Shown here in pieces: positions 16,930 through 29,283 of a stretch of DNA of 64,000 bases. Position numbers and translations under genes: made by a program. The notes under the pieces were generated by a model. That model saw only the letters and a list, made by a program, of their open reading frames with translations, was not told where the DNA came from and did not search any database. Position 1 is the stretch's first letter. Each line of letters starts with the position of its first letter. Source of the stretch: Chloroflexota bacterium (GTDB lineage: Bacteria; Chloroflexota; Dehalococcoidia; Tepidiformales; Tepidiformaceae); assembly GCA_016191435.1 (NCBI GenBank), contig JACPOQ010000051.1, positions 62,001 through 126,000 of the forward strand. The letters run 5' to 3'.

Positions 16930-17909
16930 TGAACGCGCCGGCGCCCGCAGCGAACCCGGCCTTGGTCGCCTCGGACATCTTCATGGATACGCTTGTGTCC
17001 ATCGAAATTGTCGCTCCCGCCTCGTCCGAAGAGGCCGGCGCCGCGGCCGCGCGCGCTTTCGGCTGGTTCCGCGAAATCGAACAGCGCTGCACCCGCTTCG
17101 ACCCCGCGAGCGAGCTGATGCGGCTTTGCGCCGAGCCTGGTAAGGCGATCCCCGTCAGCGCGCTGCTGTTCTCGCTGCTTGAATTCGCGCTCGCGCTCGC
17201 AGCCGAGACCGGCGGCGCATTCGACCCCACGGTCGGCGCGGCGATGGCCCAGCGCGGCTTCGACCGCAACTACCGCACCGCAACCGGAGCCGCGACTGGT
17301 GGGGAGCGAATCCCTGCCCGTGGCGTCGCGCAGCCCCCCTTTCCCGGCGCCGGCCAACCCGCGCGGGCGACCTACCACGACATCGTGCTCGACCCCGCGG
17401 CCAGGACGGTCACGCTCCTCCACCCGCTGACGCTCGACCTCGGGGCCGTGGCGAAGGGCTTCGCTATCGACCTCGCTGCCCACGAACTCGAGCCATACGA
17501 CAACTTCGCCATCAACGCCGGCGGCGACATCTACGCCGCGGGGACGAACGCCGGCGGGGAGCCGTGGCGCATCGGCATCCGCCACCCGAGGTGCGATGGG
17601 GCGCTCATCGACGCGGTCACCGTCAGCGGCATGGCCGTCTGCACGAGCGGCGACTACGAGCGGCGCCGCCCCGGAAGCGCAGGCCACCACATCCTGGACC
17701 CCCGCGCCGGCGTCACCGCGGGCGCCTGCATCAGCGCGACCGTGGCTGCCCCGACCGCGATGGCCGCCGACGCCTTCGCCACCGCGGCGTTCGTCCTCGG
17801 CCCCGCGCGCGGCATCGCGCTGCTCGAACGGCACGGGCTCGAAGGCTTGCTCATCTCGCCCGCATTCGAACGAGCCCAGACCGCCGGGTTCGCGGGGTAC
17901 CGCCGATGA
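16929..17909 (+). CDS. apbE: FAD:protein FMN transferase (ApbE family)
   Basis: Transfers FMN from FAD to Thr/Ser of target proteins, here most likely the FMN-binding protein encoded just before it. Of 326 residues; diagnostic segments are MDTLVSIEIVAP near the N terminus, the FREIEQRCTRFDPASEL block, DLGAVAKGFAIDLAAHEL, NAGGDIYAAG and the late SATVAAPTAMAADAFATAAF. These match the ApbE family's flavin- and Mg-binding core. A Gly/Ala/Pro-rich insertion (about 118-145) is not typical of the family. No cleavable signal peptide is seen, so the mature location is uncertain. Both ends overlap neighbouring genes (TGATG and ATGA). Confidence 0.92.
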   Translation: MNAPAPAANPALVASDIFMDTLVSIEIVAPASSEEAGAAAARAFGWFREIEQRCTRFDPASELMRLCAEPGKAIPVSALLFSLLEFALALAAETGGAFDPTVGAAMAQRGFDRNYRTATGAATGGERIPARGVAQPPFPGAGQPARATYHDIVLDPAARTVTLLHPLTLDLGAVAKGFAIDLAAHELEPYDNFAINAGGDIYAAGTNAGGEPWRIGIRHPRCDGALIDAVTVSGMAVCTSGDYERRRPGSAGHHILDPRAGVTAGACISATVAAPTAMAADAFATAAFVLGPARGIALLERHGLEGLLISPAFERAQTAGFAGYRR

Positions 17910-18757
17910 GCGCGGTGACGTTCACGGCCGAGGCGCCCGCGCTGCGCTCCGTGCGCCGCTTTTTCCGCACGCCCAAGGGCATCCTGCTGCTCATTTTCAC
18001 GTTCACGATGCTGCTCGCGGCGGCCAAAGGAGGCCCCGCGCTCGTGCTCCCGGGCGTGTTGGTGGCGATGTCCGCGGCGGCGGCCGTGGACGTTGCCGTG
18101 GCCCGGCTCGCTCGCCAGGCGTGGGTGTTCCCGAGCGGAGGGTTGCTCTCGGGGCTGATCGTCGCGCTCGTCCTCAGCCCACACGAGCCATTGGTTGTGC
18201 CCGCCGCCACGGCCGTGCTCGCGATCGCCAGCAAGCATCTCTTTCGCACCCGCTTCGCGAACGTCTTCAACCCGGCGTCGCTGGCGCTCGTGCTCGCGGC
18301 CGTGCTGTTCAAGAGCAACCAGAGCTGGTGGGGCGCGCTCCCGGACCTCGGCTGGCCGGGCGCGGCGGTGCTGCTCGTCACGGGCGCGTTCATCGCCGAC
18401 CGCATCAACAAGCTGCCGCTCGTGCTCACGTTCCTCGGCCTCTATTTCACGCTGTTCACGGCCGCGAGCTTCACCGGCAACGCCGCCGGTGTGCGCGAAG
18501 TCTTCATCGCGCCCGATCTCCAGGCCGTCCTGTTCTTCGCCTTCTTCATGCTCGATGACCCGCCCACCTGCCCGGTCCAGTACCGCGACCAGGCGATCTT
18601 CGGCGCCATCGTCGCCGTCACCTCGTTCATGGTGTTCCAACTGTTCGGCTGGCTCTACTTCCTTCCGGCGGGCCTGCTTGTGGGCAACGCGTACGAAGGG
18701 CTCCGGCGCCGCTCGCGCCAGACCCGCCGCCGGGCGCCCGCGCCCACGCGCGCCTGA
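17906..18757 (+). CDS. RnfD/NqrB-like membrane protein
   Basis: Polytopic membrane protein of 283 residues resembling the membrane subunit RnfD/NqrB. It has about seven to eight hydrophobic segments and the family landmark FANVFNPASLALVLAAVLF, followed by MLDDPPTCPVQYRDQAIFGA near the end. The loop carrying the covalent-FMN threonine in RnfD/NqrB is not evident, so this is a short variant. ATG at 17906 overlaps the apbE stop (ATGA), closing a tight FMN protein-ApbE-RnfD set. No other Rnf or Nqr subunits are nearby, so the unit may be a minimal transmembrane electron-transfer module. Confidence 0.85.
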   Translation: MSAVTFTAEAPALRSVRRFFRTPKGILLLIFTFTMLLAAAKGGPALVLPGVLVAMSAAAAVDVAVARLARQAWVFPSGGLLSGLIVALVLSPHEPLVVPAATAVLAIASKHLFRTRFANVFNPASLALVLAAVLFKSNQSWWGALPDLGWPGAAVLLVTGAFIADRINKLPLVLTFLGLYFTLFTAASFTGNAAGVREVFIAPDLQAVLFFAFFMLDDPPTCPVQYRDQAIFGAIVAVTSFMVFQLFGWLYFLPAGLLVGNAYEGLRRRSRQTRRRAPAPTRA

Positions 18758-18800
18758 CACGCGCACCAGGCCCGGCTGCTGTCTTGCGTCCGCGCTTGAC

Positions 18801-20021
18801 TTACCCGGCTGGCGCCAGGTCCTGGGCGACGCCAAGCACGCCTTCGGCCGCGAGCGCACGGGCGGCGGCGGCATCCATCCCGAGTTCCCGCGCCAGGATG
18901 GCCGCGGTGTGCTGGCCGAGCAGCGGCGCCGGCCGCATCGCGACCTCCGACTCGCTCAGGTGGACAGGCGGCGCGAGCGTGTCCCACGGGCCACGGACGG
19001 GGTGCTCCACCGCCTGGATCATGCCGCGCGCATGCAGGTGCGGGTCGTGAAGCACGTCTTCGGTATCGAACACCGCCGATGCGGGCACGCCTGCCTCGGA
19101 GAGCTGCTCCATCGCCTCCCACTTCGTCCGCTGGCGCGTCCAGGCGCTCACGGCCTCCGTGATGGCGTCGCGGTTCGCCGCGCGCGATTCGATGGTGGTG
19201 AACCGGTCGTCCGCCTGCATCTCCGGGCGGTCGATGGCGATGGTCAGCGCGTCCCACATGCGCTGCGTAACGATGTGCATGTACACGTAGTCGTTCGGGC
19301 CGCCGGGGGCGCAGGGATAGAGCCCGGTGGCCGGCATGCCGGAGGCGCCGGACCCGCGGCGCGCGACCGGGCCGGGCCAGTGCTCCCGCAGCGACATCGG
19401 CATGCGCATGTAGTTCGCGACGGTCTCCTGCATCGAGATCTCGACACGCTGGCCCCGCCCCGTGGCCTGGCGCTGGATAATCGCGGCGAGGATGCCCATC
19501 GCCATGTGCATGCCGGAGCCGGTGTCTGCCACCGTGGCGCCCGGCTTCACGGGCGGGCCATCCGGCTCCCCGGTGACGCTAAAGGAGCCGCCGGCGGCCT
19601 GCGCCACCCAGTCGAAGCATTTGTAGTGCGCCCGCGGGCCGCTCAGCCCGAAGCCCTTGATCGTGCCGTAGATGAGCCGCGGGTTGATCTCGCGCAGCAC
19701 GTCGTAACCGAGGCCCAGCTTCTCCATCGTCCCGAGGGTGAAGTTCTCGGTGACCACATCGAAGCGCGGTACGAGCGCGAGGAAGAGCGCCTTCCCGCGT
19801 GGGTCGCCAAGGTTGAGGGCGAGGCTCTCCTTGTTGTGGTTGAACGAGAGGAAGTAGAGCGAATCGATGTCGCCGCCGGCGACTGAGCGGCCGGGGTCGC
19901 CGCGGCCCGGCGGCTCGACCTTCACCACCTCGGCGCCGAACCAGGCGAGGTACTGGGTACAGCTCGTGCCCGCCTCGTACTGGGTGAGGTCGAGCACCTT
20001 GATGCCATCAAGTGCGGGCAT
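18801..20021 (-). CDS. Class III CoA-transferase (CaiB/BaiF family)
   Basis: Moves CoA between carboxylic acids through an aspartyl-CoA thioester intermediate. The 406-residue product has the family start MPALDGIKVLDLTQYEAGTSC, then GAEVVKVEPPGRGDPGRS, the helix FNHNKESLALNL, and IYGTIKGFGLSGP. The ATG at 20021 is preceded by GGAGGT; the open frame upstream is ignored. The region VADTGSGMHMAMGILAAI carries the conserved aspartate expected to act as nucleophile. The substrate cannot be assigned. It is convergent with the RnfD-like gene (43-base gap). Confidence 0.92.
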   Translation of the reverse strand: MPALDGIKVLDLTQYEAGTSCTQYLAWFGAEVVKVEPPGRGDPGRSVAGGDIDSLYFLSFNHNKESLALNLGDPRGKALFLALVPRFDVVTENFTLGTMEKLGLGYDVLREINPRLIYGTIKGFGLSGPRAHYKCFDWVAQAAGGSFSVTGEPDGPPVKPGATVADTGSGMHMAMGILAAIIQRQATGRGQRVEISMQETVANYMRMPMSLREHWPGPVARRGSGASGMPATGLYPCAPGGPNDYVYMHIVTQRMWDALTIAIDRPEMQADDRFTTIESRAANRDAITEAVSAWTRQRTKWEAMEQLSEAGVPASAVFDTEDVLHDPHLHARGMIQAVEHPVRGPWDTLAPPVHLSESEVAMRPAPLLGQHTAAILARELGMDAAAARALAAEGVLGVAQDLAPAG

Positions 20022-20141
20022 GTCGCCACCTCCGTCGTATGGGGGAGAGTCTACCGAAACGTGCGGGCCGCCGGGGACACCACGAGCGGGCGCGAGGGCC
20101 GCCACCGGGAGCGGCCGCGTGTGTCGCGGTCCCGCGAGCCC

Positions 20142-21401
20142 TTACCCCTCGAACGGGATCTCGGTGTCGCCGAACACGATCGTGTCGCCCGCCTGCGCGC
20201 CGGCGTGGCGCAACGCCTTGCCGACGCCCCAGCGGTCGAGCCGGCGCTGGATCTCATCGTTCGCGCCTTCCATGCCGGTGTCCATCATCTCGACGAACTG
20301 CACGACGCGCCTGCCTTCGACGGCCCAGCGGTTCTCGCCCGCGGGGGCGACGGAGAAGCGCTCGCGGCTCTCCGGGCGAAGCACCGGGATCTCTTCGTTC
20401 GGCATGGTCGCGGCGCGCTCGCGCTCGGCCTGCACGAGCAGCATCAGCTCAGTCATCAGCGCGGCCGTGCCCTTGCCTTCGAGCGCGGAGATGATGCGCA
20501 CCGGTTGCTTCACATGAGCGGCGAGCGCGGCCGCCGAACTCTCCGCCGCCCCCGGGTCCAGGTCCGACTTCGAAACCGCGACCGCGCGCGCGACCTCCTC
20601 CAGGTGCGGGTCGTAGGCGCGCACCTCGCCTTCGATGAGCTCGAAGTCCGTCACCGGGTCCGGCGAGGTGCTGTCGATGAGGTGCAGCAGCACGCGGCAG
20701 CGCCGGATGTGCTTGAGGAATTCGAAGCCGAGCCCGTAGCCCTCACTCGCGCCTTCCACCAGCCCAGGGAGGTCGGCCATGGTGAAGCGGTCGAAGGCAA
20801 CGTTGACGACGCCGAGCATCGGCTCCAGCGTTGTGAACGGGTAGTTCGCGATCTTCGGCTTCGCGTTCGAAACCGCCGCCAGGAGCGTTGACTTGCCCGC
20901 GTTCGGCAGCCCCAGCAACCCGACATCGGCGAGCAGGCGCAGCTCCATGCGCAGGACCACGTCTTCGCCCGGGTGGCCCTTTTGGCTATACGACGGCGTC
21001 TTGTTCGTGCTCGTGGCGAAGCGTTTGTTGCCCCAGCCGCCACGGCCGCCGTGCGCGGCGAGGACTTCATCGCCGGGTTTCGCCAGGTCGGCCAGGAGGT
21101 CGCCGTTTTCGGCATCGTGGATAACGGTGCCGGCCGGCACGAAGAGCACGAGATCCTCGCCGTGGGCGCCGGTGCGCAGGTTCGGGCCGCCGTTGCCGCC
21201 GTCGCCGGCGCTGAACTTCTTCTTCGAACGGTACTGTTCGAGCGTGTAGACATCGTCCAGGGCGCGCATGAACACGCGGCCGCCACGCCCGCCATCGCCA
21301 CCATCCGGGCCGCCGTTGGGGACAAACTTCTCGCGGTGGTAACTCACCACACCGTGGCCGCCACGGCCGCCACGCACTTCGATTTCAACTGCATCGAGCA
21401 T
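20142..21401 (-). CDS. obg: GTPase Obg/CgtA
   Basis: Essential large-subunit-associated GTPase. The 419-residue product has all three Obg domains: the glycine-rich Obg fold (MLDAVEIEVRGGRGGHG ... GGRGGWGNKRF), the G domain (GLPNAGKSTLL as G1, DLPGLVEGA as G3) and the C-terminal OCT domain (RRLDRWGVGKALRHAGAQAG). ATG at 21401 fits the family N terminus; the frame is open about 17 codons upstream. In many bacteria obg follows rplU-rpmA, which are absent here. The gene stands alone after a 470-base spacer. Confidence 0.95.
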   Translation of the reverse strand: MLDAVEIEVRGGRGGHGVVSYHREKFVPNGGPDGGDGGRGGRVFMRALDDVYTLEQYRSKKKFSAGDGGNGGPNLRTGAHGEDLVLFVPAGTVIHDAENGDLLADLAKPGDEVLAAHGGRGGWGNKRFATSTNKTPSYSQKGHPGEDVVLRMELRLLADVGLLGLPNAGKSTLLAAVSNAKPKIANYPFTTLEPMLGVVNVAFDRFTMADLPGLVEGASEGYGLGFEFLKHIRRCRVLLHLIDSTSPDPVTDFELIEGEVRAYDPHLEEVARAVAVSKSDLDPGAAESSAAALAAHVKQPVRIISALEGKGTAALMTELMLLVQAERERAATMPNEEIPVLRPESRERFSVAPAGENRWAVEGRRVVQFVEMMDTGMEGANDEIQRRLDRWGVGKALRHAGAQAGDTIVFGDTEIPFEG

Positions 21402-21871
21402 CTCTCCATCTGAACAGAGAACGCGGCCGTTGGCGAGTGTCGATTCTCGCACCGCATCCGGGTAGCGCTGCAGCAGCCAACCAACGTGCCTGTGCCTGCG
21501 TAAAACGAACCGCCTCGTTGCCGACGCCTATCGGCGCACGTGCCCTGGTACGAGCGATGCCCAACACCCGTCCGCCCCCGCATTCCGGATCTCTCGAAGG
21601 ATGGGCCAGCCATGAATGATGACAAGGATGATGGAGGTGAGGGTGTGGGCTTGTTGGGCATGGGCGGCTGGCCCCACCTTCGCAGATTCCTGTCACGGTT
21701 CAGCACCCGCGATCGCGCTGTTGGGATTCATTGATGGTTTGGCCGCGGGAAAACGTCCCGATACCACACATCGGCTACAGCCGAGACGGCGGAGCCCCTC
21801 CTGGGTGTGGGCTTCTGGGCCTCAACCCGACAATTCCCCGGGCTTTCCCCACACCAGAGCCAAACACCTCT
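21402..21871. other. Intergenic spacer upstream of obg, no gene recognised
   Basis: A 470-base spacer between obg and the SDR gene. It is less GC-rich than its surroundings and contains short frames of poor codon quality, for example one at 21612 starting MNDDKDDGGEGVG. A GGGTGTGGGCTT word occurs twice (21643 and 21809). I see no tRNA, rplU/rpmA or clear promoter. Confidence 0.5.
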
Positions 21872-22624
21872 CTAACGGAGCCCCCGTCCGCCATCGACCA
21901 CGATCAGCGAGCCGGTGACGTAGCTGCTCGCATCGCTGGCGAGGTAGACGGCGGCCCCGGCGATGTCGCTGGAGGTAGCGAGGCGGCCGAGGGGGATATC
22001 GGCGCGCAGCTTTTCGCCCCAGCGGCTGGCGAACAGGTCGCCTGTGAAGTCGGTCTCGGTCCAACCGGGGGCGATGCCGTTGACGCGCACGTTCCGGTCG
22101 GCCCATTCGAGCGCGAGGATGCGCGTCATGTGGTCCAGCCCCGCCTTGCTCACGCCGTATACGTTCAGCCGCTCGAGCGGCGTGCTGCCGCCGACGGAGC
22201 TGATGTTGATGATCGAGCCGGCCCGCCCCGACTCGAACATGCGCTTCGCCACCTCCGTCGCGCAGAAGAAGGAGCCGCGCAGGTTGACATCGATGACGCT
22301 GTCCCAGTCCGCGACGGTGACGTACTCGGCACGCTTGTAGTACGGGCTGATGCCGGCGTTGTTCACAAGGATATCGATGGGCGCGAGCTCCCAGGCGGAT
22401 TCCACCGCCCGGGCGATATCGGTGGGGTCGGTGTTGTCGCAACGCCTGGCGATGGCGTTGACGCCGAGCTCGCGGGCGGCCGCCTGGAGCTGCTCTTCGC
22501 CTCGGGCGGTGATGACGACACGCGCCCCGGCGGCGATGAACGCCTGCGCGATGCTGAACCCAATGCCCCGCGACCCGCCGGTGACCAGAGCGGTGCGCCC
22601 TTCGAGCGAAAACATGTCCTGCAT
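21872..22624 (-). CDS. Short-chain dehydrogenase/reductase
   Basis: Classical SDR of 250 residues, NAD(P)-dependent. The Rossmann glycine motif is TGGSRGIG, the NNAG motif is VNNAG, and the catalytic set is serine in INISSVGG plus YGVSK (Tyr and Lys). The C terminus has PGWTETDFTG and ASSYVTGSLIVVDGGRG, the usual end of FabG-like enzymes. The substrate is unknown; FabG-like or secondary alcohol oxidation is possible. It is minus strand and is separated from rplL by that gene's terminator. Confidence 0.92.
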   Translation of the reverse strand: MQDMFSLEGRTALVTGGSRGIGFSIAQAFIAAGARVVITARGEEQLQAAARELGVNAIARRCDNTDPTDIARAVESAWELAPIDILVNNAGISPYYKRAEYVTVADWDSVIDVNLRGSFFCATEVAKRMFESGRAGSIINISSVGGSTPLERLNVYGVSKAGLDHMTRILALEWADRNVRVNGIAPGWTETDFTGDLFASRWGEKLRADIPLGRLATSSDIAGAAVYLASDASSYVTGSLIVVDGGRGLR

Positions 22625-22683
22625 GGCCGCCAGTCTACGTCCGGCCGGGGTGGCGGCCCACGGGCGATCCCGAGGCCGCGCGC

Positions 22684-22722
22684 ACGGAAACGGCCCGGTC
22701 CCTGGTGGAAGGATCGGGCCGT
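22684..22722 (-). terminator. Terminator after rplL
   Basis: On the minus strand a 12-base stem (22711-22722 with 22690-22701, one G-T wobble) is followed by TTCCGT. It lies 25 bases past the rplL stop and ends the rplJL transcript. Confidence 0.72.
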
Positions 22723-22747
22723 CCGGAATGCGCCGGGGAGGCGAGGA

Positions 22748-23137
22748 CTACTCGACTTCGACCGTGGCGCCGGCGTCGGTCAGCTTGGTCTTGATGGCTT
22801 CGGCCTCTTCCTTGTTGATGCCTTCCTTCACTTTCGTGGGGGCGGCTTCGACGAGGTCCTTGGCTTCCTTCAGCCCGAGGCCCGAGACGACCTCGCGGAT
22901 CGCCTTGATGACGTTGATCTTGTTCTCGCCGAACGACTTGAGGACGACGTTGAATTCCGTCTTCTCTTCCTCGGGCTCGGCGGCAGGGGCGGCGGCGCCA
23001 CCCGCGGGGCCGGCGGCCATCATCATCGGTGCGGCGGCGGTGATGCCGAACTCGGTCTCGATCGCCTTGTTCAGGTCGCGGAGTTCGAGGAGGGTCATGC
23101 CCTTGATGATTTCGAGTGCGTCTTCAACTTTTGCCAT
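22748..23137 (-). CDS. rplL: 50S ribosomal protein L7/L12
   Basis: Stalk protein L7/L12, 129 residues, which recruits translation factors. The N-terminal dimerisation part ([24 protein letters not shown]), the Ala-rich hinge and the C-terminal domain ([20 protein letters not shown] ... [15 protein letters not shown]) are complete. It follows rplJ by 60 bases, and both are governed by the L10 leader. Confidence 0.97.
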   Translation of the reverse strand: MAKVEDALEIIKGMTLLELRDLNKAIETEFGITAAAPMMMAAGPAGGAAAPAAEPEEEKTEFNVVLKSFGENKINVIKAIREVVSGLGLKEAKDLVEAAPTKVKEGINKEEAEAIKTKLTDAGATVEVE

Positions 23138-23197
23138 GGTGTGTGCTCCTGTGCTGGATTTGGTGCGGTGGTGTGCGTTTGGCCGTCCGAACGGCCG

Positions 23198-23728
23198 TCA
23201 GGCCGTGGCCCCTTCGAGCTGGTTCGCGCGCGATTCGATGAGACCCGCAAAGTTCCGCATGGAGGCTTGCAGCAGGCCGGCGAGGTTGTAGAGCGGGCTC
23301 TGCAGCTTGCCAATGACATCGGCGACGAGCTGTTCGCGCGATGGCAGCGTGGCGATGCTTTCGAGCTCGGCGCGGTCCAGCACCTTGCCTTCGAGCCAGC
23401 CGCCGTGGATGGTCAGCGCCAGGCGGCGGGCGCGCAGGTGCTCTGTCAGCAGCTTGACGGGCTGCACCGGGTCGCCCATACCGAAGGCCAACGCCGTCGG
23501 CCCTTGCACGATTTCGCTCATCTCCGGGCGGCCGGCGTTCGTCGCAGCCATCGCCGCGAGGGTGTTCTTGACGATCTTCACTTCCACGTTCGCGGGGCGC
23601 AGCGCGCGGCGAAGGTCGGTGAGCTGGGCGACGGTGAGGCCACGATAGTCGGCGCTGATGGCGATGGTGGACCGCGCCATGCGGTCCTGGATCTCGGCCA
23701 GCATCGCGACCTTGCGTGGGGTCGGCAT
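23198..23728 (-). CDS. rplJ: 50S ribosomal protein L10
   Basis: Ribosomal protein L10, 176 residues, which anchors L7/L12 dimers and represses its own mRNA through the upstream leader. Family features: SADYRGLTVAQLTDLRRALR, VKIVKNTLAAMA and the C-terminal helix that binds L7/L12. ATG at 23728 has GGAGG seven bases upstream. rplA and rplK, usually just upstream, are missing here; a small gene and an epimerase remnant occupy the position. Confidence 0.96.
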   Translation of the reverse strand: MPTPRKVAMLAEIQDRMARSTIAISADYRGLTVAQLTDLRRALRPANVEVKIVKNTLAAMAATNAGRPEMSEIVQGPTALAFGMGDPVQPVKLLTEHLRARRLALTIHGGWLEGKVLDRAELESIATLPSREQLVADVIGKLQSPLYNLAGLLQASMRNFAGLIESRANQLEGATA

Positions 23729-23734
23729 AGGCGT

Positions 23735-23953
23735 CCTCCGGTCCTGGCGCCGCGCGTCCGGGGTCGAAGCCCCATGAGGCGCGGCAATTGGCTGGGCCGG
23801 AAAACGAAAGTCCCTGCCGCCGGGGCAGGGACGCGTCGCGCGGGGCAATGGAAGCCCGCAACGCAGCTATCTGCCTCGGCAGGCGCCTTTCGGCTTATCC
23901 CCCCGCCCGTGGGCGGTTCGCATAGGGACCTGCGGTCTCCGGCTACTCGTTGT
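23735..23953 (-). promoter_or_regulatory. Ribosomal protein L10 leader (cis-regulatory RNA)
   Basis: On the minus strand the leader shows the conserved L10-leader elements AGACCGCAGGT (23927-23937) and GCCTGCCGAGGCAGA (23870-23884), joined by a paired stem with ATAAGCC between. L10 or L10-(L12)n binds this structure to repress rplJL. The 3' part ends in the intrinsic terminator hairpin listed separately, so control probably includes attenuation. Confidence 0.9.
23799..23832 (-). terminator. Attenuator hairpin in the L10 leader
   Basis: Perfect nine-base stem GTCCCTGCC/GGCAGGGAC (23824-23832 with 23810-23818), followed on the minus strand by TTTCGTTTT. It lies 70 bases before the rplJ start, the position expected for premature termination. 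Confidence 0.85.
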
Positions 23954-23960
23954 CTGGAAG

Positions 23961-23990
23961 AGCGTACGGCGGCGGGTGCGTTATGGACAA
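23961..23990 (-). promoter_or_regulatory. Candidate promoter of rplJL
   Basis: Minus-strand TTGTCC (23985-23990) and TACGCT (23961-23966) with an 18-base spacer, placed just before the first conserved leader element. Match quality is moderate; the position is the stronger argument. Confidence 0.45.
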
Positions 23991-24022
23991 TCGCATCGGC
24001 GCCGTGCCGCCAGCCCGGGCGG

Positions 24023-24220
24023 CTACCGCTGGTTGAAGTAGCCGAACTCCCGGCGCTCGGCCTCCGAGCTCCAGCCCGGGCGCTGCACCTTGCTCGCCCT
24101 GGCGGCGCGCGCGAGCCGCTTCTCGGCGGCGAGTTGCTCCCGGAACCGTAGCATGTGGTCCGAAGGGACCTGGATTGCCGCCATGTAGCGGGCGTACGAG
24201 GGGTGGATGTTAACGATCAT
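24023..24220 (-). CDS. Small uncharacterised protein (65 aa)
   Basis: Unrecognised basic, helical product of 65 residues (MIVNIHPSYARYMAAIQVP ... AEKRLARAARASKVQ). ATG at 24220 has AGGAG ten bases upstream. The charged middle and the aromatic ends could suit a small nucleic-acid- or protein-binding factor, but nothing specific is recognised. It lies upstream of the rplJ promoter on the same strand. Confidence 0.55.
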   Translation of the reverse strand: MIVNIHPSYARYMAAIQVPSDHMLRFREQLAAEKRLARAARASKVQRPGWSSEAERREFGYFNQR

Positions 24221-24312
24221 AGGTTTGGTGCTCCTGCCTGTAGATCCACCGTAGCGCCTTAACAGGCGCCGTGCTGTCCAGTTGGTGCAAAGACATAAAA
24301 CTCCAATGAGTG

Positions 24313-24468
24313 CTATTGAGGGGGCCGGATCGTGAGGGTATTCGGCGCCGTGAAAACGCGCCCCGTCGCGAGGTTGTCCAGGACGAGCACCTGGTAGCCG
24401 TGGGCGTCCAGGAGGTCGACGGCGTGCGAGCCGACGAACCCGGCGCCGCCGGTCACCAGGATGCGTAG
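24313..24468 (-). pseudogene. Remnant of an NAD-dependent epimerase/dehydratase (N-terminal ~50 residues)
   Basis: The minus strand encodes [20 protein letters not shown] and [13 protein letters not shown], the Rossmann start of sugar-nucleotide epimerases (GxxGxxG), and then stops after about 50 residues. Full-length enzymes have about 310, so the catalytic YxxxK part is gone. No good start codon precedes it. I read it as a decayed fragment. Confidence 0.75.
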
Positions 24469-24508
24469 GGGGTGCCGTCGCCGTCGCCGTCTGTGTCCGT
24501 GATCCGTC

Positions 24509-25708
24509 TCATGGCCGCGACTTCCGTGTTTGGAGCGTGATGAGGGTGGCGAGGAGCGCGAGGCCGACGCCCGCGCCGGCCATGCCGGCGTGCACTCCCC
24601 AGAGGCTGATGGCGGCGGCCGCCAGTGCCGGCCCGCCCACAGCGCCCGCGCCTTCGGCGAAGAAGAACCAGCCGAGGGTGCGGCCGGCATTGGTGTGGTG
24701 TTCGGTCACATCGAGCACGCTGGCGTTGACAAGCGGCGCCGCCGCGGCCAGCCCTGCCGCAATCGGGACCATCGCGATGACGGCCAGCGGCACCGCCTCG
24801 GTGGCCGCAAGGGCGAGCAGGGCGATGCCTGCGGCGCCATAGAACGCCGGTGCGATGCGGAAGCGGTTCCCCGAAACGGAGCGGCGCCCCGAGACGTACA
24901 TCGCAAGCACGGCCGCGCCGGCTGCCGGCGCCATGAGGACCACGGTCGCACCCAGCGAGAGGCCGAGGGTGCGCAGCAGGTAGGGGATGAGCACCGCCAC
25001 CGAGCCCGACACGAGTGCGAAGTGGCCGAAGAGCAGCAGCGCCAGCGCCCCACGCGACTGGCCCGGCCGCGCCGGTGTGGCCTCGTTGGGACTGGCGCGA
25101 TGGGCAGTGACAACGCCGGTGTTCGCGCAGGCCGGCCCCAGCAGGAGCACCTGGCCCGCCACGAGCGCAGCGGCGAACAGGAAAGCGGCGCGTTCGCCCC
25201 CTCCGAGGGTGAACAGTGGGGCGACCGCAAGGCCCGCGGCGCTGGCGGCGCCAGAGCTCAGGCCCAGGAGCGCCCCCGCGGTGCCGCGTTCGCCGCTGGC
25301 GCTGCGCGCGCCGACCGCGAAGAACAACACGAGCCAGAGCAACGCCACCCCCGTCGCGAGGAGCGCGACGCAGACGAGGAAACCGGTTGCGGTCTGGAAG
25401 GTGAAACCGGTAACGATCCCCGCCACTTCGAATGCGGCGCCGGCGCCGAGCAGCGCCTCCGCGCCGAGCCGTTCCAGGAGCCAGCCGCCGATGGGTGCGG
25501 TCGCGAGCTTGACGAAGCCGTATACGGCCAGCGCGTAGCCAGGCAGCGCCGACGGGGCGTTGAGCGTGGTAATCAGGTAGCTGTTGCCCCAGGCAAACAC
25601 GAGGAACACCGTGAGCGCGTCCATCAGGAACGCAGCGGCGAGCATCCGCACCATGGGCGCGTCGGGCCAGGTCGCGGCGGGCTGCTTCACTTCAGATGCC
25701 ACACGCAC
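24509..25708 (-). CDS. Major facilitator superfamily transporter
   Basis: Polytopic transporter of about 399 residues with roughly 12 hydrophobic helices in two halves joined by a hydrophilic loop ([24 protein letters not shown]). The first half has a GWLLERLG segment resembling the loop 2-3 MFS motif. The substrate is unknown; no partner genes point to one. The start is uncertain: GTG at 25708 gives [20 protein letters not shown] before the first helix. It lies 44 bases downstream of the multi-PAS kinase and may be cotranscribed with it. Confidence 0.82.
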   Translation of the reverse strand: MRVASEVKQPAATWPDAPMVRMLAAAFLMDALTVFLVFAWGNSYLITTLNAPSALPGYALAVYGFVKLATAPIGGWLLERLGAEALLGAGAAFEVAGIVTGFTFQTATGFLVCVALLATGVALLWLVLFFAVGARSASGERGTAGALLGLSSGAASAAGLAVAPLFTLGGGERAAFLFAAALVAGQVLLLGPACANTGVVTAHRASPNEATPARPGQSRGALALLLFGHFALVSGSVAVLIPYLLRTLGLSLGATVVLMAPAAGAAVLAMYVSGRRSVSGNRFRIAPAFYGAAGIALLALAATEAVPLAVIAMVPIAAGLAAAAPLVNASVLDVTEHHTNAGRTLGWFFFAEGAGAVGGPALAAAAISLWGVHAGMAGAGVGLALLATLITLQTRKSRP

Positions 25709-25752
25709 GAAGCGTATCCTTCCTCGCGCCGATGGCACTCAGCGTCCCGCGC

Positions 25753-29175
<3,423 letters not shown>

Positions 29176-29283
29176 GGTGGTGCAAACGATAACACGGGGT
29201 AACGGAAGGGGTATCGCAGGCCCTGCGGGAACCGGAGCGGCCACGCCCGCAATCGCGAATCGAAGATCGTGAGTTGCGAATCC

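Noticed and set aside
23799-23832. Possible second small RNA gene at the strong hairpin before rplJ
   Set aside because: Its position at the end of the L10 leader explains it as the attenuator.
21731-24151. An 806-codon open frame on the plus strand across rplJ, rplL and the SDR gene
   Set aside because: It crosses several well-defined minus-strand genes and the L10 leader and has low-complexity composition.
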